From contig JAISJO010000104.1 of assembly GCA_031261485.1 (NCBI GenBank), forward strand, positions 1-39,745: a DNA stretch of 39,745 nucleotides, in the 5' to 3' direction. Below are positions 16,280-25,169 of this stretch, one piece after another (position 1 is the stretch's first letter; every line of letters begins with the position of its first letter). Made by a program: the position numbers and the translations under genes. This DNA comes from Propionibacteriaceae bacterium. Its GTDB lineage: Bacteria; Actinomycetota; Actinomycetes; Propionibacteriales; Propionibacteriaceae. Below the pieces are notes generated by a model. That model was not told where the DNA came from and did not search any database. It saw only the letters and a program-made list of their open reading frames with translations.

Positions 16280-16849
16280 GTGCCGCTTCGCCTCGTTGTC
16301 CTCATCTCGGGAACGGGTACACTCCTTCAAGCCCTTCTCGACGCCATCCAAGCTGGCACTCTGGATGCGGCTGTTGTGGCGGTTGGTGCGGATGGGGCTG
16401 CGGAAGGCCTTGTCAGAGCGGAGAAACTCGGTATTGACACCTTTGTGCTGCCTTTGCGCAAGGGTATGGACAGGTCGGCGTGGGATGAAGAACTGGCTCG
16501 GCGTGTGGGGGCATACGACCCGGACCTGGTCATCTCGGCGGGGTTCATGAAGATTGTGGGACCCGCATTCTTGGCAGTCTTCTCGGGTCGATTCATCAAT
16601 ACTCATCCGGCACTCTTGCCGAGTTTTCCTGGCGCTCACGGGGTACGGGACGCACTCGCGGCGGGGGTCAAGGTCACGGGATGCACAGTTTTCGCCGTCG
16701 ACGCCGGGGTCGACACCGGTCCCATCATCGCTCAGGAATCCGTCGCCGTCTTGCCTGACGATGATGAAGAAACATTACATGAACGTATCAAGACAGTCGA
16801 GCGACGACTATTGGTCGAGGTTGTGAGAAAGTGGAGAAAGAATGGCTGA
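16280..16849 (+). CDS. purN: Phosphoribosylglycinamide formyltransferase
   Basis: A 189-residue GAR transformylase that transfers a formyl group from 10-formyl-tetrahydrofolate to glycinamide ribonucleotide in purine synthesis. [13 protein letters not shown] (10-22) forms the phosphate-binding loop. The catalytic residues N107, H109 ([14 protein letters not shown]) and D145 ([10 protein letters not shown]) line up with those of the E. coli enzyme. GTG start with a leaderless promoter. It overlaps purH by eight bases, so the two form an operon. In related genomes perM is directly upstream; here a toxin-antitoxin pair and a DUF4299 gene intervene. Confidence 0.96.
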   Translation: MPLRLVVLISGTGTLLQALLDAIQAGTLDAAVVAVGADGAAEGLVRAEKLGIDTFVLPLRKGMDRSAWDEELARRVGAYDPDLVISAGFMKIVGPAFLAVFSGRFINTHPALLPSFPGAHGVRDALAAGVKVTGCTVFAVDAGVDTGPIIAQESVAVLPDDDEETLHERIKTVERRLLVEVVRKWRKNG

Positions 16850-18386
16850 CCGTATCGGTATTCGCAGGGCGCTCGTGAGCGTGTACGACAAGACTGGGCT
16901 GGTGGAACTGGGGCAAGCGCTGGCCCAGGCCGGTGTCGAGATTGTGTCCACGGGTTCGACTGCCAAGACTCTGGCCGCTGCGGGCGTTCCGGTCACCCCT
17001 GTGGAATCGGTCACTGGCTTCCCCGAATGCCTGGACGGCCGCGTCAAGACTCTTCATCCGAAGATTCACGCCGGTATTCTTGCGGATCGCCGCTTGGATT
17101 CGCATGTGGCCCAATTGGCAGAACTCGGCGTGGAGCCCTTCGACCTTGTGGTGTCCAATCTTTACCCCTTCACCCAGACTGTCGCGTCGGGGGCGAGCGT
17201 GGACGAGTGCGTGGAGCAAATCGACATCGGTGGGCCGTCCATGGTGCGTGCGGCGGCCAAGAATCATCCGAGTGTCGCCATTGTCACTTCCCCTTCGCAG
17301 TATCCGCAAGTGGTGCAGGCCCTTGCCGAGGGCGGGTACACACTTGCCCAGCGTCAAGGTTTGGCTCGCGAGGCGTTCATCCATACCGCTGAATACGATG
17401 TGGCTGTGGCGACCTGGATGACCTCTGTGTTCTCCGCTGAGGAGGGTTTGCCGGGTTGGGTTGGAGCGACCCATCGGCAGGCGCACACCTTGCGATACGG
17501 CGAAAACGCGCATCAGGCGGCGGCCCTCTACGTGGGCGGCGACTCTGGACTGGCTCAGGCTGAACAACTCGGCGGTAAAGAGATGAGCTACAACAACTAC
17601 ACGGACACCGACGCGGCCTACCGTGCGGCGTACGACTTCGACGCTCCTGCGGTTGCCATCATCAAGCACGCCAACCCCTGTGGCATCGCCGTGGGCACAG
17701 ATATCGCCGACGCCCACCGCAAGGCCCACGCCTGCGACCCGCTGTCTGCCTTTGGCGGGGTCATCGCAGCGAATAGGGAAGTCAGCGCGGAGATGGCTGC
17801 AACCGTCAAGGACATTTTCACCGAGGTCATCGTCGCGCCCTCCTACGAGCCCCAGGCGCTGGAGATCTTGACCAAGAAGAAGAACCTGCGCATCCTGGTG
17901 GCGCCCGCCTACCCGGCACCTGCGCTGGAGACCAAGGCGATCACGGGGGGCCTGCTTGTCCAAGAACCCGACCGCATCGACGCACCTGGCGATGACCCCC
18001 AGACGTGGGAACTCAAGGCGGGGGTGGGGGTCGATGAGGCGACCCTGGCGGATTTGGCTTTCGCCTGGCGGGCCGTGCGCTCAGTGAAATCCAACGCCAT
18101 CTTGTTGGCCCACGAAGGGGCGAGTGTGGGCGTGGGCATGGGCCAGGTCAATCGCGTGGACTCCTGCCGCTTGGCTGTCGAACGGGCAGGGGAGCGGGCG
18201 GCGGGTTCCGTGGCCGCGTCGGACGCTTTCTTCCCCTTCGCCGACGGTCCCCAGATCCTGCTGGACGCGGGCGTGAAAGCCATCGTGGAACCCGGTGGGT
18301 CGATCCGTGATGATGAGACCATTGCCGCTTGTGAGGCGGCAGGTGTGGCCCTGTACTTCACCGGGACCAGGCACTTCTTCCACTAG
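16842..18386 (+). CDS. purH: AICAR transformylase / IMP cyclohydrolase
   Basis: A 514-residue bifunctional enzyme for the last two steps of IMP synthesis. The N-terminal MGS-like cyclohydrolase domain shows [15 protein letters not shown] and [20 protein letters not shown] (58-77). The AICAR formyltransferase domain shows the catalytic KHANPCG at about 275-281. The C-terminus ends in the conserved [19 protein letters not shown] and [16 protein letters not shown] gives a ribosome-binding site inside purN. It is the last gene of the purNH operon and converges on the hydrolase gene. Confidence 0.97.
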   Translation: MADRIGIRRALVSVYDKTGLVELGQALAQAGVEIVSTGSTAKTLAAAGVPVTPVESVTGFPECLDGRVKTLHPKIHAGILADRRLDSHVAQLAELGVEPFDLVVSNLYPFTQTVASGASVDECVEQIDIGGPSMVRAAAKNHPSVAIVTSPSQYPQVVQALAEGGYTLAQRQGLAREAFIHTAEYDVAVATWMTSVFSAEEGLPGWVGATHRQAHTLRYGENAHQAAALYVGGDSGLAQAEQLGGKEMSYNNYTDTDAAYRAAYDFDAPAVAIIKHANPCGIAVGTDIADAHRKAHACDPLSAFGGVIAANREVSAEMAATVKDIFTEVIVAPSYEPQALEILTKKKNLRILVAPAYPAPALETKAITGGLLVQEPDRIDAPGDDPQTWELKAGVGVDEATLADLAFAWRAVRSVKSNAILLAHEGASVGVGMGQVNRVDSCRLAVERAGERAAGSVAASDAFFPFADGPQILLDAGVKAIVEPGGSIRDDETIAACEAAGVALYFTGTRHFFH

Positions 18387-18448
18387 CCAGGCGCGAACTG
18401 TCGGGTGGAGGCATTTATCATCCTGCGCGAAGAACAACCAGTGTGTCC

Positions 18449-19576
18449 TTAGCCCAACCAGGTGAGAGCGGCGGCCATCCCTTCGGGGGTCAGGTCGTGG
18501 TCGCAGTCGAGGAATTGGGCTGTGTAGTGGCCCGGTTGGTCGGTGAAAAGCCTTGTCAGGCGGTTGTGCGCGTCGGACATGCCTTGGGCTGGGAAGAGAG
18601 CGTCCCGCAGTCCGTAGAGGACGAAGAGGTCCGCCTTGCGACGGTTGGCCGCCAGGTCGGGGAGGTCCGAGACGCGGGCCAAGCCTGGGATGTGCACACC
18701 CCAGGAGTGCGTGGCGACATGGTCGGGCAGCAAACCGGCCAGCGTGGTCATCATGTTGAGGACGCCCACGCGACTGATGTCGGGGCACAGCGCGGACAAG
18801 TTGGTTGCGCGGCCTCCACCGCCCGAGTGGCCCATGACTGCTGGGGTGCTTCCCAGGAGCGCGCGGGCGATGTCGAGGCTGATCAGGTCGTCGTACGCGA
18901 TCATGCCGGGGTACGTGGTCCCGAGGTCGATGGATGCTTTGGCTGCGATGTGCTCGTGGAACATGGCGAGGTCGTCGTACCTGCGCCACAACGGTGAATC
19001 GGCCGCGCTTAGCAGGTCGACGTACGGCAGCAGGCGTGGCGAGTCGAGGGTGAAACGTCTGGCGCCCCAGGAGAAGGTGTCGGGGCAGAAGACGGCGTGT
19101 CCCTTCAGCGCAGCCAACGTCGCCAAGGTGGCCGACTGTCCTTGTCGATAGTGTCGCGCGATTTCGGCCTGCTCACAATGGTCGTCCGCACTCAGAGGTA
19201 AGTCCCGGTACGCGCCGATTGACTTGATGAGGTTGTGCGAATGGAGGTGCATCAAGGTCGGCAGAGTCGTCGGGTTGGTGCCGGTGAGGTGCATGAGGTA
19301 GCCGTGATTGCGCGGCCCGAAGCCACAGTCCCAGGCGTACTCCGTGATGGTCAGCGTGTCCTTACCTTCGGACAGGCCAGGTATCTCGACCGTTTCGGGT
19401 ACGGGTCCGAGGTCGCTGCCCGATACTTCCCATGTACGGACAATGTACGGATTCGGCTTGTCAAACGTCGGTATTCCCATGAGTCGCGCGGCCAGCGATG
19501 TCCATTCGTCGCCGTCCAAGAGCGGATGCGTGGCCATGTACGCAGGCCAGTCCTCATACCCAGTGATGTCTGACAT
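18449..19576 (-). CDS. Alpha/beta-hydrolase fold esterase-like protein
   Basis: A 375-residue cytoplasmic alpha/beta hydrolase. The nucleophile elbow is GHSGG with S251. D325 (YGLRDALFP) and H360 (DCDHDLTPEG) are suitably placed to complete the triad. The segment LKGHAVFCPDTFSWGARRF (158-176) resembles the strand-loop of acetylxylan-esterase and dienelactone-hydrolase-like enzymes, but I cannot name the substrate. The ATG at 19576 is preferred over an in-frame upstream ATG at 19699 because GGAAAGGA lies just ahead of it. It lies near a sugar uptake locus, which hints at carbohydrate ester cleavage, but there is no operon link. Confidence 0.75.
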   Translation of the reverse strand: MSDITGYEDWPAYMATHPLLDGDEWTSLAARLMGIPTFDKPNPYIVRTWEVSGSDLGPVPETVEIPGLSEGKDTLTITEYAWDCGFGPRNHGYLMHLTGTNPTTLPTLMHLHSHNLIKSIGAYRDLPLSADDHCEQAEIARHYRQGQSATLATLAALKGHAVFCPDTFSWGARRFTLDSPRLLPYVDLLSAADSPLWRRYDDLAMFHEHIAAKASIDLGTTYPGMIAYDDLISLDIARALLGSTPAVMGHSGGGGRATNLSALCPDISRVGVLNMMTTLAGLLPDHVATHSWGVHIPGLARVSDLPDLAANRRKADLFVLYGLRDALFPAQGMSDAHNRLTRLFTDQPGHYTAQFLDCDHDLTPEGMAAALTWLG

Positions 19577-19631
19577 GCGTTTCCTTTCCGTCAGTAGCTC
19601 GTGCCGCGAAGAAGTCTGTCGACGGGCAAAC

Positions 19632-19901
19632 TCAGCCCGCGTACACGACAGGCTGTCCAGAAGCAATCGATGCGCCCATGATGCCGTACCCCCTGACATC
19701 GGTAAACCCGTGCGCCTTCATGAAGGATGCCGCCCGCCCGCCTCGCCCGCCGGCATTACAATACACAATGTATTCTGCGTCTTTGGGGAACTCGGCGATC
19801 TCCCGACCAAAGGAAGGGTCGCGGTAGTCCACGTTGATGGCGCCCTCGACGTGCCGGGCATTGAACTCGGCGCGTGTACGTACATCGATGATCAAGCGCA
19901 T
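19632..19901 (-). CDS. Single-domain rhodanese-like protein
   Basis: An 89-residue rhodanese-homology protein, close to the smallest functional size (GlpE/PspE class). Family features are LIIDVRTRAEFNARHVEGAI (3-22), the active-site loop VYCNAGGRGGRA with the persulfide Cys C48, and a final GGxxxW-like region modified to ASIASG. It probably transfers sulfur, with an unknown acceptor. The start is leaderless-type (TAAACT box). Confidence 0.85.
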   Translation of the reverse strand: MRLIIDVRTRAEFNARHVEGAINVDYRDPSFGREIAEFPKDAEYIVYCNAGGRGGRAASFMKAHGFTDVRGYGIMGASIASGQPVVYAG

Positions 19902-19907
19902 AAGAGC

Positions 19908-19913
19908 AGTTTA
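19908..19913 (-). promoter_or_regulatory. Leaderless -10 box of the rhodanese gene
   Basis: TAAACT on the minus strand, six bases before the ATG at 19901. Confidence 0.5.
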
Positions 19914-19949
19914 GCTCCACGGAAACCCCGATGAACATGCCACTAACAA

Positions 19950-20065
19950 GGGCCGCGCCCGGTGTCGGGGGACCCCCAAACACCGGACGGCGCCCCTCGA
20001 TGAAAGTGTCACCATGGCAGCGAAGCCAGCGTCGGAGGATTTTGGGGGTGACACCGAGGCAGGCC
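19950..20065 (-). repeat. Dispersed GC-rich repeat, short copy
   Basis: Reverse-complement match to 8959-9155. Block 19950-19986 matches 9119-9155 at 36 of 37 positions, and block 20024-20065 matches 8959-9000 with few changes. The 37-base middle matches the start of the longer copy's middle and lacks its last ~80 bases. It lies between the rhodanese and oxidoreductase genes. Confidence 0.65.
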
Positions 20066-20078
20066 GAGTGCGTCGATC

Positions 20079-21407
20079 CTATCGATCGAGAGGCAACCCC
20101 AGTTCCTCGGGGGTGACCGGACGACCTTCGACGAGGGACACGTTGCCGCAGATGCCGACTGCGATCGCACGTACACCGTCGATCCAGTCAGACGGGCGAC
20201 CCAGGGGATCATCCGACGGGCCGACGAAGACGTCTTTGAGCAAGAGGGCGTCGCCGCCGCCATGTCCGCCGGGCCCAACTTCGGGGATGGGCCGCTCTTC
20301 TGCGAGTGCGAAGTGCTTCTGGACGATGAGGTGCTCGCCGACAGGGCGCACGGTGTCATCGACGTCGGAGCCGGAATAGCTGGGGTCCAGGACCTCGACC
20401 TTGTCGTCCTTGAACAGCACGCCCGAGCGCTCGACCACCATCAGTTCGGCCCGTCCCAGAGTCCCGTTGACGCACATGCGATATCCCTCCCAGGGGCTGT
20501 GCGCGTTGAGCGAATAGGACATGGACGCCCCGCTGCGGTAGTCCACCACGAGCGAGAGATTGTCTTCCGTGGTCACCCCCTCGGCGAAGACGTCCTGGTC
20601 GCGTAGGTACCCGTCGTAGTGCTCCTGGTCCAAGTACAACTCCTTGAGGCGAGGGTCGTTGCGCAGGTCCAACTCGAAGGGGGAGTGCGCGCCGTCGTGG
20701 GTGCCGCGCGGGGAGTGGGGCGGCAATGCCTTGGCGGTCGAAGAGCGAGAGCCGTAGAACTTGACCCCGCCCGAGGCGTACACGCGGGCTGGCACATCAT
20801 TGATCCACCAGTTGACAAGGTCGAAGTGGTGGGACGCCTTGTGGATGAGCAGGCCGCCGCAGTTCGCCTTGGAGCGATGCCAGCGGCGGAAGTAATCCGC
20901 GCCATGGGCGGTGTCGAGGACCCACTCGAAGGTGACCGAGGTGACCTCGCCAATCTCGCCGGAAGCGATGACCTCTTTCAAGGCGGAGTTGCGCGGTGAG
21001 TAGCGGTAATTGAAGGTCACGACGACCTTGTGCCCTGTCTCCTCGACCGCGTCGGCGATGCGTTTGGCAGCGCCTGAGTTGATGGTCAGTGGCTTCTCAG
21101 TGACGATGTCGCATCCCGCCTCTAGGGAGCGGCAAATCATATCGGCGTGGGTGTAATCCGGGGAGGTCACAATGACCCTCTCAGCGCCCGATTCGGCGAG
21201 AATCGCCTCCAAGTCGTCGGGGCCCCCGGTCAGAATCGAGGATACATCGAGGCCCTTCGCAGCCAAAGTGGCTCTGTGTACTTCGATACGTCCGGGGTTC
21301 GTGTCGATCATGGCAACTAGCGTCGCGACATCCTTGTGGTCGCCAGCGATGGCGTCGAGGTACATTTGGGCGCGATGGCCGCAGCCAATTTGAGCATACT
21401 TGGTCAT
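20079..21407 (-). CDS. Gfo/Idh/MocA family oxidoreductase
   Basis: A 442-residue NAD(P)-dependent sugar or sugar-derivative dehydrogenase. The Rossmann motif QIGCGHRA is at 6-13. E104-K105-P106 is the family EKP with the catalytic Lys. GGLLIHKASHHFDLVNWW (184-201) supplies the conserved active-site His and Asp. A C-terminal GPGGHGGGD segment, seen in one Gfo/Idh subgroup, follows. AAAGGAG precedes the ATG. It lies 98 bases after the second sugar permease on the same strand, so it is probably co-transcribed and acts on the imported sugar; the substrate cannot be read from the sequence. Confidence 0.9.
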   Translation of the reverse strand: MTKYAQIGCGHRAQMYLDAIAGDHKDVATLVAMIDTNPGRIEVHRATLAAKGLDVSSILTGGPDDLEAILAESGAERVIVTSPDYTHADMICRSLEAGCDIVTEKPLTINSGAAKRIADAVEETGHKVVVTFNYRYSPRNSALKEVIASGEIGEVTSVTFEWVLDTAHGADYFRRWHRSKANCGGLLIHKASHHFDLVNWWINDVPARVYASGGVKFYGSRSSTAKALPPHSPRGTHDGAHSPFELDLRNDPRLKELYLDQEHYDGYLRDQDVFAEGVTTEDNLSLVVDYRSGASMSYSLNAHSPWEGYRMCVNGTLGRAELMVVERSGVLFKDDKVEVLDPSYSGSDVDDTVRPVGEHLIVQKHFALAEERPIPEVGPGGHGGGDALLLKDVFVGPSDDPLGRPSDWIDGVRAIAVGICGNVSLVEGRPVTPEELGLPLDR

Positions 21408-21505
21408 ATTTACTCCTTTGTGTCAATCGTATGAGTATGAGGGCCGACCAAGGCTAAGTAGTCCAGGAATTGCCTCACATGAGTTTGCAGGTGCCGCCGC
21501 GCGGC

Positions 21506-22459
21506 TCACTTGATACCAGTCGTGGCGATGCCCTTGATGAGGAAGCGCTGACCGAACAGGAAGGCCAGGAAGATAGGTACAAGCGACAATACACTCATAG
21601 CGAATATCGAGCCCCAGTTCGTCGAGCCAGCCGAATCCTGGAAAGCGCGCAACCCCAACTGAACGGTGTACATCCTCGGATTGCCTTGCAGGTAAATCAT
21701 CGATCCGAAGAAGTCGTTCCATGTCCAGATGAAGGTGAAGATAGCCGTGGTGGCGATGGCCGGGACCATGAGCGGCATGATGATATTAAAGAAGATGCGG
21801 AAGTGCCCGCACCCATCGATGAGCGCTGCCTCATCCAGTTCTTTCGGCAACCCGCGGATGAATTGCACCATGAGGAAGATGAAGAAAGAGTCAGTGGCAA
21901 GCAGTTTTGGCAAGATGAGTGGCCAGAACGTTCCGACCAGGCCCAACTTGGAGAAGATGATGTACTGCGGGACGAGCACGACGTGGCTGGGCAACATGAT
22001 GGTCAGCAGCATGGCTGCGAACAAGATGGTGCGTGCGGTGAACTTCAGGCGTGCGAAGGCGTAGGCGGCCAGCGAGCAGGAGAAGACGTTGCCGATGATG
22101 CACCCAATCACGACGATCATCGAGTTCGTCATGAACAGCCCGAAGGGTAAGTCCAGCGCACCATAAGAGAGCGCGTCCCAGCCATATACGTAATTGTCAG
22201 TTGTGAAGTCACTGGCAATGAGGCCAGGTTCGCGGAAGATGCGGTCGGCAGGTCGGAAAGAGGATACGACCATCCATACCACAGGATAAATCATGGTCAC
22301 AGCAGCAGCCAAGAGTCCGACGTGCTTGAGGACGGATTTGATCCTCGACATGATGTGGGCGAAAGTGGCATTGCGCTTCGGCAGGGCCTTTTCTTCCGGC
22401 CATTCCAGACGGCCGGGCGTGGCCACAATGGTGGTTGCAGGTGCGGAATCAGTCTTCAT
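21506..22459 (-). CDS. Carbohydrate ABC transporter permease (MalG type)
   Basis: A 317-residue inner permease of a CUT1 sugar importer. There are six transmembrane helices, the first about 48-68 (VGLLAAAVTMIYPVVWMVVSS, interrupted). The EAA loop that docks the ATPase reads ELDEAALIDGCG followed by IIMPLMVPA. The start at 22459 (MKTDSAP) overlaps the upstream permease by 11 bases; an in-frame ATG 17 codons upstream lies deeper in that gene and is less likely. No ATPase gene is nearby, as is common in actinobacteria that use a shared MsiK-type ATPase. Confidence 0.92.
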   Translation of the reverse strand: MKTDSAPATTIVATPGRLEWPEEKALPKRNATFAHIMSRIKSVLKHVGLLAAAVTMIYPVVWMVVSSFRPADRIFREPGLIASDFTTDNYVYGWDALSYGALDLPFGLFMTNSMIVVIGCIIGNVFSCSLAAYAFARLKFTARTILFAAMLLTIMLPSHVVLVPQYIIFSKLGLVGTFWPLILPKLLATDSFFIFLMVQFIRGLPKELDEAALIDGCGHFRIFFNIIMPLMVPAIATTAIFTFIWTWNDFFGSMIYLQGNPRMYTVQLGLRAFQDSAGSTNWGSIFAMSVLSLVPIFLAFLFGQRFLIKGIATTGIK

Positions 22460-23381
22460 AGAACACCCAATACTTACTCGTCCAGAATGTGAGACCGGTG
22501 AATACGGCAATGATGAGAACGAGGAACCAGGCCATCGCTGAGGCGTAACCCATCTCGAACTTGTTGGTGAACCCCATGTTGTAGAGGTACAGCGAATAGA
22601 ACAAGGTGGAGTTGACTGGCCCGCCCCTGCCGTTCGACACGATGTACGCCTGTGTGAACGATTGGAAGGCCCCGATGACTTGGAGGACCAGGTTGAAGAA
22701 GATGATGGGGCTGAGCAGAGGCATCGTGATCCTCCAGAACTGGGTCCACTTGCTGGCCCCGTCCACGCTCGCCGCCTCGTAATACATCGTGGGGATTTGG
22801 CGAAGCCCGGCGAGGAAGATGATCATGGGCGAACCGAAGGTCCAGATATGCAGGATCATGATGGTGATCAAGGAGTACTTCGGGTCCCCAATGAAGGAGT
22901 AGTCGAAGGTCTCGATGAGTCCCAACTTGGCAAGGATTGTCGGCACGAGGCCTTGCGACCCGAAGATTTGTGACCACAGCAGAGAGATGGCAACCGAGGA
23001 GCCCATGAGAGAAGGTAGGTAGAACACTGAGCGATAGAAGGCGAGCCCCTTCATCCCCTGGTTGAGGACAACCGCTATGAGCAGAGCGAGCGACAGTTGT
23101 AGGGGTGTGGACACGAGTACGTAGGTCAGTGTGACTCGGAAGGAGTCAAGTAGGTTGGGATCAGAGAACATCCTGATGTAGTTCCCCAGTCCGAGGAATT
23201 CGGATGTCTTGCGGGTCAAACGATAGTTCGTGAAGGACAGGACAAGGCTGGTGACTAAGGGGATTGCAGTGATCAGGAGAAAACCCACGAGCCATGGCGC
23301 CAGAAAGATGAAGGCGACACTGTTGTGCGTGGACTCAGACTTGCCACCTTTGAGCTTCCTCAGCTCCATCAGGGCACTCAT
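22449..23381 (-). CDS. Carbohydrate ABC transporter permease (MalF type)
   Basis: A 310-residue CUT1 sugar permease. After a short polar N-terminus it has six transmembrane helices starting with AFIFLAPWLVGFLLITAIPL. The EAA loop reads YYEAASVDGASK followed by ITMPLLSP. GGAGAG is the ribosome-binding site. It is the first gene of the minus-strand operon permease-permease-oxidoreductase, transcribed divergently from the binding-protein gene at 23655. Confidence 0.93.
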   Translation of the reverse strand: MSALMELRKLKGGKSESTHNSVAFIFLAPWLVGFLLITAIPLVTSLVLSFTNYRLTRKTSEFLGLGNYIRMFSDPNLLDSFRVTLTYVLVSTPLQLSLALLIAVVLNQGMKGLAFYRSVFYLPSLMGSSVAISLLWSQIFGSQGLVPTILAKLGLIETFDYSFIGDPKYSLITIMILHIWTFGSPMIIFLAGLRQIPTMYYEAASVDGASKWTQFWRITMPLLSPIIFFNLVLQVIGAFQSFTQAYIVSNGRGGPVNSTLFYSLYLYNMGFTNKFEMGYASAMAWFLVLIIAVFTGLTFWTSKYWVFYED

Positions 23382-23404
23382 TGTTACTCTCCACTCCGTC
23401 GTTG

Positions 23405-23418
23405 GGTAAGCGCTTTCC
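23405..23418. promoter_or_regulatory. LacI-type operator of the permease operon
   Basis: GGTAAGCGCTTTCC contains the perfect palindrome AAGCGCTT (23408-23415), the classic core of LacI/GalR-family operators. It lies just downstream of the predicted transcription start of the permease operon, where a bound repressor would block elongation. It shares 11 of 14 positions with the site at 23562-23575. Confidence 0.65.
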
Positions 23419-23422
23419 GCTC

Positions 23423-23451
23423 ATTATTGCAGTACTGCCGAACTTTGTAAA
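23423..23451 (-). promoter_or_regulatory. Promoter of the permease-oxidoreductase operon
   Basis: TTTACA (23446-23451), a 17-base spacer, and AATAAT (23423-23428) on the minus strand. Transcription would begin near 23416, giving a ~35-base leader with a Shine-Dalgarno sequence. Confidence 0.5.
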
Positions 23452-23561
23452 CCTTTCCACTGGTCCAGGCGGGTCATCGGGGGCTCACATGGACGATTTC
23501 CTGGGGAAATACGCCGTCACCACGGTCCTTGTGGCTAGTGAAGGGTTATCAAATTGTTATC

Positions 23562-23575
23562 GGAATACGCTTTCC
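23562..23575. promoter_or_regulatory. LacI-type operator of the binding-protein gene
   Basis: GGAATACGCTTTCC is a pseudo-palindrome with GGAA/TTCC ends. It resembles the operator at 23405-23418 read on the opposite strand (GGAAAGCG shared) and overlaps the predicted -35 of the binding-protein gene. Confidence 0.5.
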
Positions 23576-23599
23576 AAAAGCTCTGCGCTCATGTATGGT
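23571..23599 (+). promoter_or_regulatory. Promoter of the binding-protein gene
   Basis: TTTCCA (23571-23576), a 17-base spacer and TATGGT (23594-23599). The predicted start is near 23606, giving a ~50-base leader. Confidence 0.4.
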
Positions 23600-23654
23600 G
23601 AATCTCAGTATACGTGGGCACTCCCGGTGCCCCTGACAGAATCGGAGTTCAAAG

Positions 23655-24983
23655 ATGACTCATCTTCTCAAGAAGGCAAGCGTTCTCGCCGTGACGGCTT
23701 TGGCCGCATCCATGGCGTTGGCGGGCTGCACTGGTGGTGGCAATACTGGTGGAACGTCTAACGACGGAACTCGTCCGGTGGAAGAGACCGGCCAGGTTAC
23801 CCTCAAGTTCATGTGGTGGGGCAATGAGACCCGCAACAAGCTCACCCAAGAAGTCCTGGACAAGTTCCAGGCTCAGTATCCCAATATCAAGGTGGAGACG
23901 GAAACATCTGACTTCGCCTCGTATTTCGCCAAGGTCTCGACATCGATTGCTGCCGGCCAGGCCCCGGACGTCCTCCAGATGGATGAGAAGTTCATCGCCA
24001 CCTATGGTCTCGATGACAACCTGATGGACCTTGAGTCCATTGGCATCGACCTGTCGAAGTTCGATCAGGGCTCTATCGACGCTGGCCGTGTGGACGGCAA
24101 GTTGTACGGCGCGACCTTCGGTATCAACGTTCCCGTGATTCTCGCCAACCCGGCAGTGTTCGCCAAGGCCGGCGTGGACATGCCCGATGACACCAAGTGG
24201 ACATGGGATGACTACGCCACAATCGCTTCAGAAATCGGCGCCAAGGGTGGCTCGGACTACTACGGCTCGACGTCCCTGATTGGTGTGGACGGCCCCCTGA
24301 AGGTGTGGTTGCGCGAGCATGGCAAGCAACAGTTCACCACTGAAGGCATTGGCTTCGAAGGCGCGGACGTGGCACCTTACTATCAGTACTGGCTGGATCT
24401 GCAGACTGCGACTGGAACCCCTCCGGCTACCGTCTCCGTTGAAGAAGGCACGAAGGCTCTCAATGAGGGACTGTTCGCCACGAACCGCGTTGCTCTGACC
24501 TTCCAGTGGTCGAACCAGGTCAAGGCGCTCGACGCGGCCTCTGGCCAAGACATCGCTCTGCTTCGTCCTCCGACCACGACGGGCAAAGCCGCTGACGCGA
24601 ACCTGTGGCTGAAGTCCTCGATGTACCTGTCGATCGGCAAAGACACCAAGCATGCTGACGCCGCTCTGAAGCTCGTCGAGTTCTTCATCAACAACACCGA
24701 AGCTGGGGCAATCCTGGGCACCGAACGTGGCATCTCCCCCAACTCCGAGGTCCGCGACGCTGTCAAGGCCTCCTTGGACGCTTCTGACAAGAAGGTTGTG
24801 GACTTCATTGACAAGGTCACCCCTGAACTCGGTGGCGCTTCGCTGGTTCCGCTGCCCGGTGGCGGCCAGTCTGAGGCCATTCAGAAGAAGTATGGTGAGG
24901 CAGTCCTTTTGGGGACAGATACCCCAGCAACTGCAGCAGACAACTTCGTCAAGGAGTTGAAGGTCGAGATGGAACTCAAGTAG
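23655..24983 (+). CDS. Sugar ABC transporter substrate-binding lipoprotein
   Basis: A 442-residue extracytoplasmic solute-binding protein of the CUT1 family. A lipoprotein signal ends in LAGC (C25), followed by a Gly/Ser/Thr linker and a two-lobed binding fold. The opening VTLKFMWWGNE and ALKLVEFFINN near the C-terminal third are typical. Aromatic residues such as W54, W55 and WTWDDY could line the sugar site. It faces away from its permeases across a ~270-base divergent region with one operator per promoter. A strong hairpin follows, isolating the highly expressed binding-protein mRNA. The substrate is unknown. Confidence 0.93.
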   Translation: MTHLLKKASVLAVTALAASMALAGCTGGGNTGGTSNDGTRPVEETGQVTLKFMWWGNETRNKLTQEVLDKFQAQYPNIKVETETSDFASYFAKVSTSIAAGQAPDVLQMDEKFIATYGLDDNLMDLESIGIDLSKFDQGSIDAGRVDGKLYGATFGINVPVILANPAVFAKAGVDMPDDTKWTWDDYATIASEIGAKGGSDYYGSTSLIGVDGPLKVWLREHGKQQFTTEGIGFEGADVAPYYQYWLDLQTATGTPPATVSVEEGTKALNEGLFATNRVALTFQWSNQVKALDAASGQDIALLRPPTTTGKAADANLWLKSSMYLSIGKDTKHADAALKLVEFFINNTEAGAILGTERGISPNSEVRDAVKASLDASDKKVVDFIDKVTPELGGASLVPLPGGGQSEAIQKKYGEAVLLGTDTPATAADNFVKELKVEMELK

Positions 24984-25003
24984 TCCCATTCTTAGTCTGA
25001 TGG

Positions 25004-25029
25004 AAGGGCGGCCCTGCGGGGTCGCCCTT
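25004..25029 (+). terminator. Terminator of the binding-protein gene
   Basis: AAGGGCG (25004-25010) pairs with CGCCCTT (25023-25029), with further CCC/GGG pairing inside, about 20 bases after the stop. The U-run is short (TTCT). Confidence 0.7.
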
Positions 25030-25075
25030 CTGCATGTGCCGGGTGGCTGGAGAACCGCCGACCTCGTCACCCTGC

Positions 25076-25104
25076 GCGTAAGTCGCAGGGTCCAGAATCT
25101 ACGC
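25076..25104 (-). repeat. Inverted copy of the GCGACTTCGCGCAG repeat
   Basis: GTCACCCTGCGCG followed by AAGTCGCAGGGTCC matches the reverse complement of the repeat at 25107-25140 with a few changes, so the two form a head-to-head pair just downstream of uppS. Confidence 0.55.
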
Positions 25105-25106
25105 TT

Positions 25107-25140
25107 GTCAGATGGATTCCGCGACTTCGCGCAGAATGAC
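25107..25140 (+). repeat. Dispersed GCGACTTCGCGCAG repeat
   Basis: A 34-base unit, GTCAGATGGATTC through GCAGAATGAC, differing by one base from 26002-26035. The centre GCGACTTCGCGC can form a small hairpin. Confidence 0.7.
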
Positions 25141-25169
25141 AGAGAGCTTGGTCGGCTACAAGCGCTCCG

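Noticed and set aside
16788-17963. 391-codon minus-strand frame opposite purH
   Set aside because: purH is complete and conserved over this stretch; the opposite frame shows no domain.
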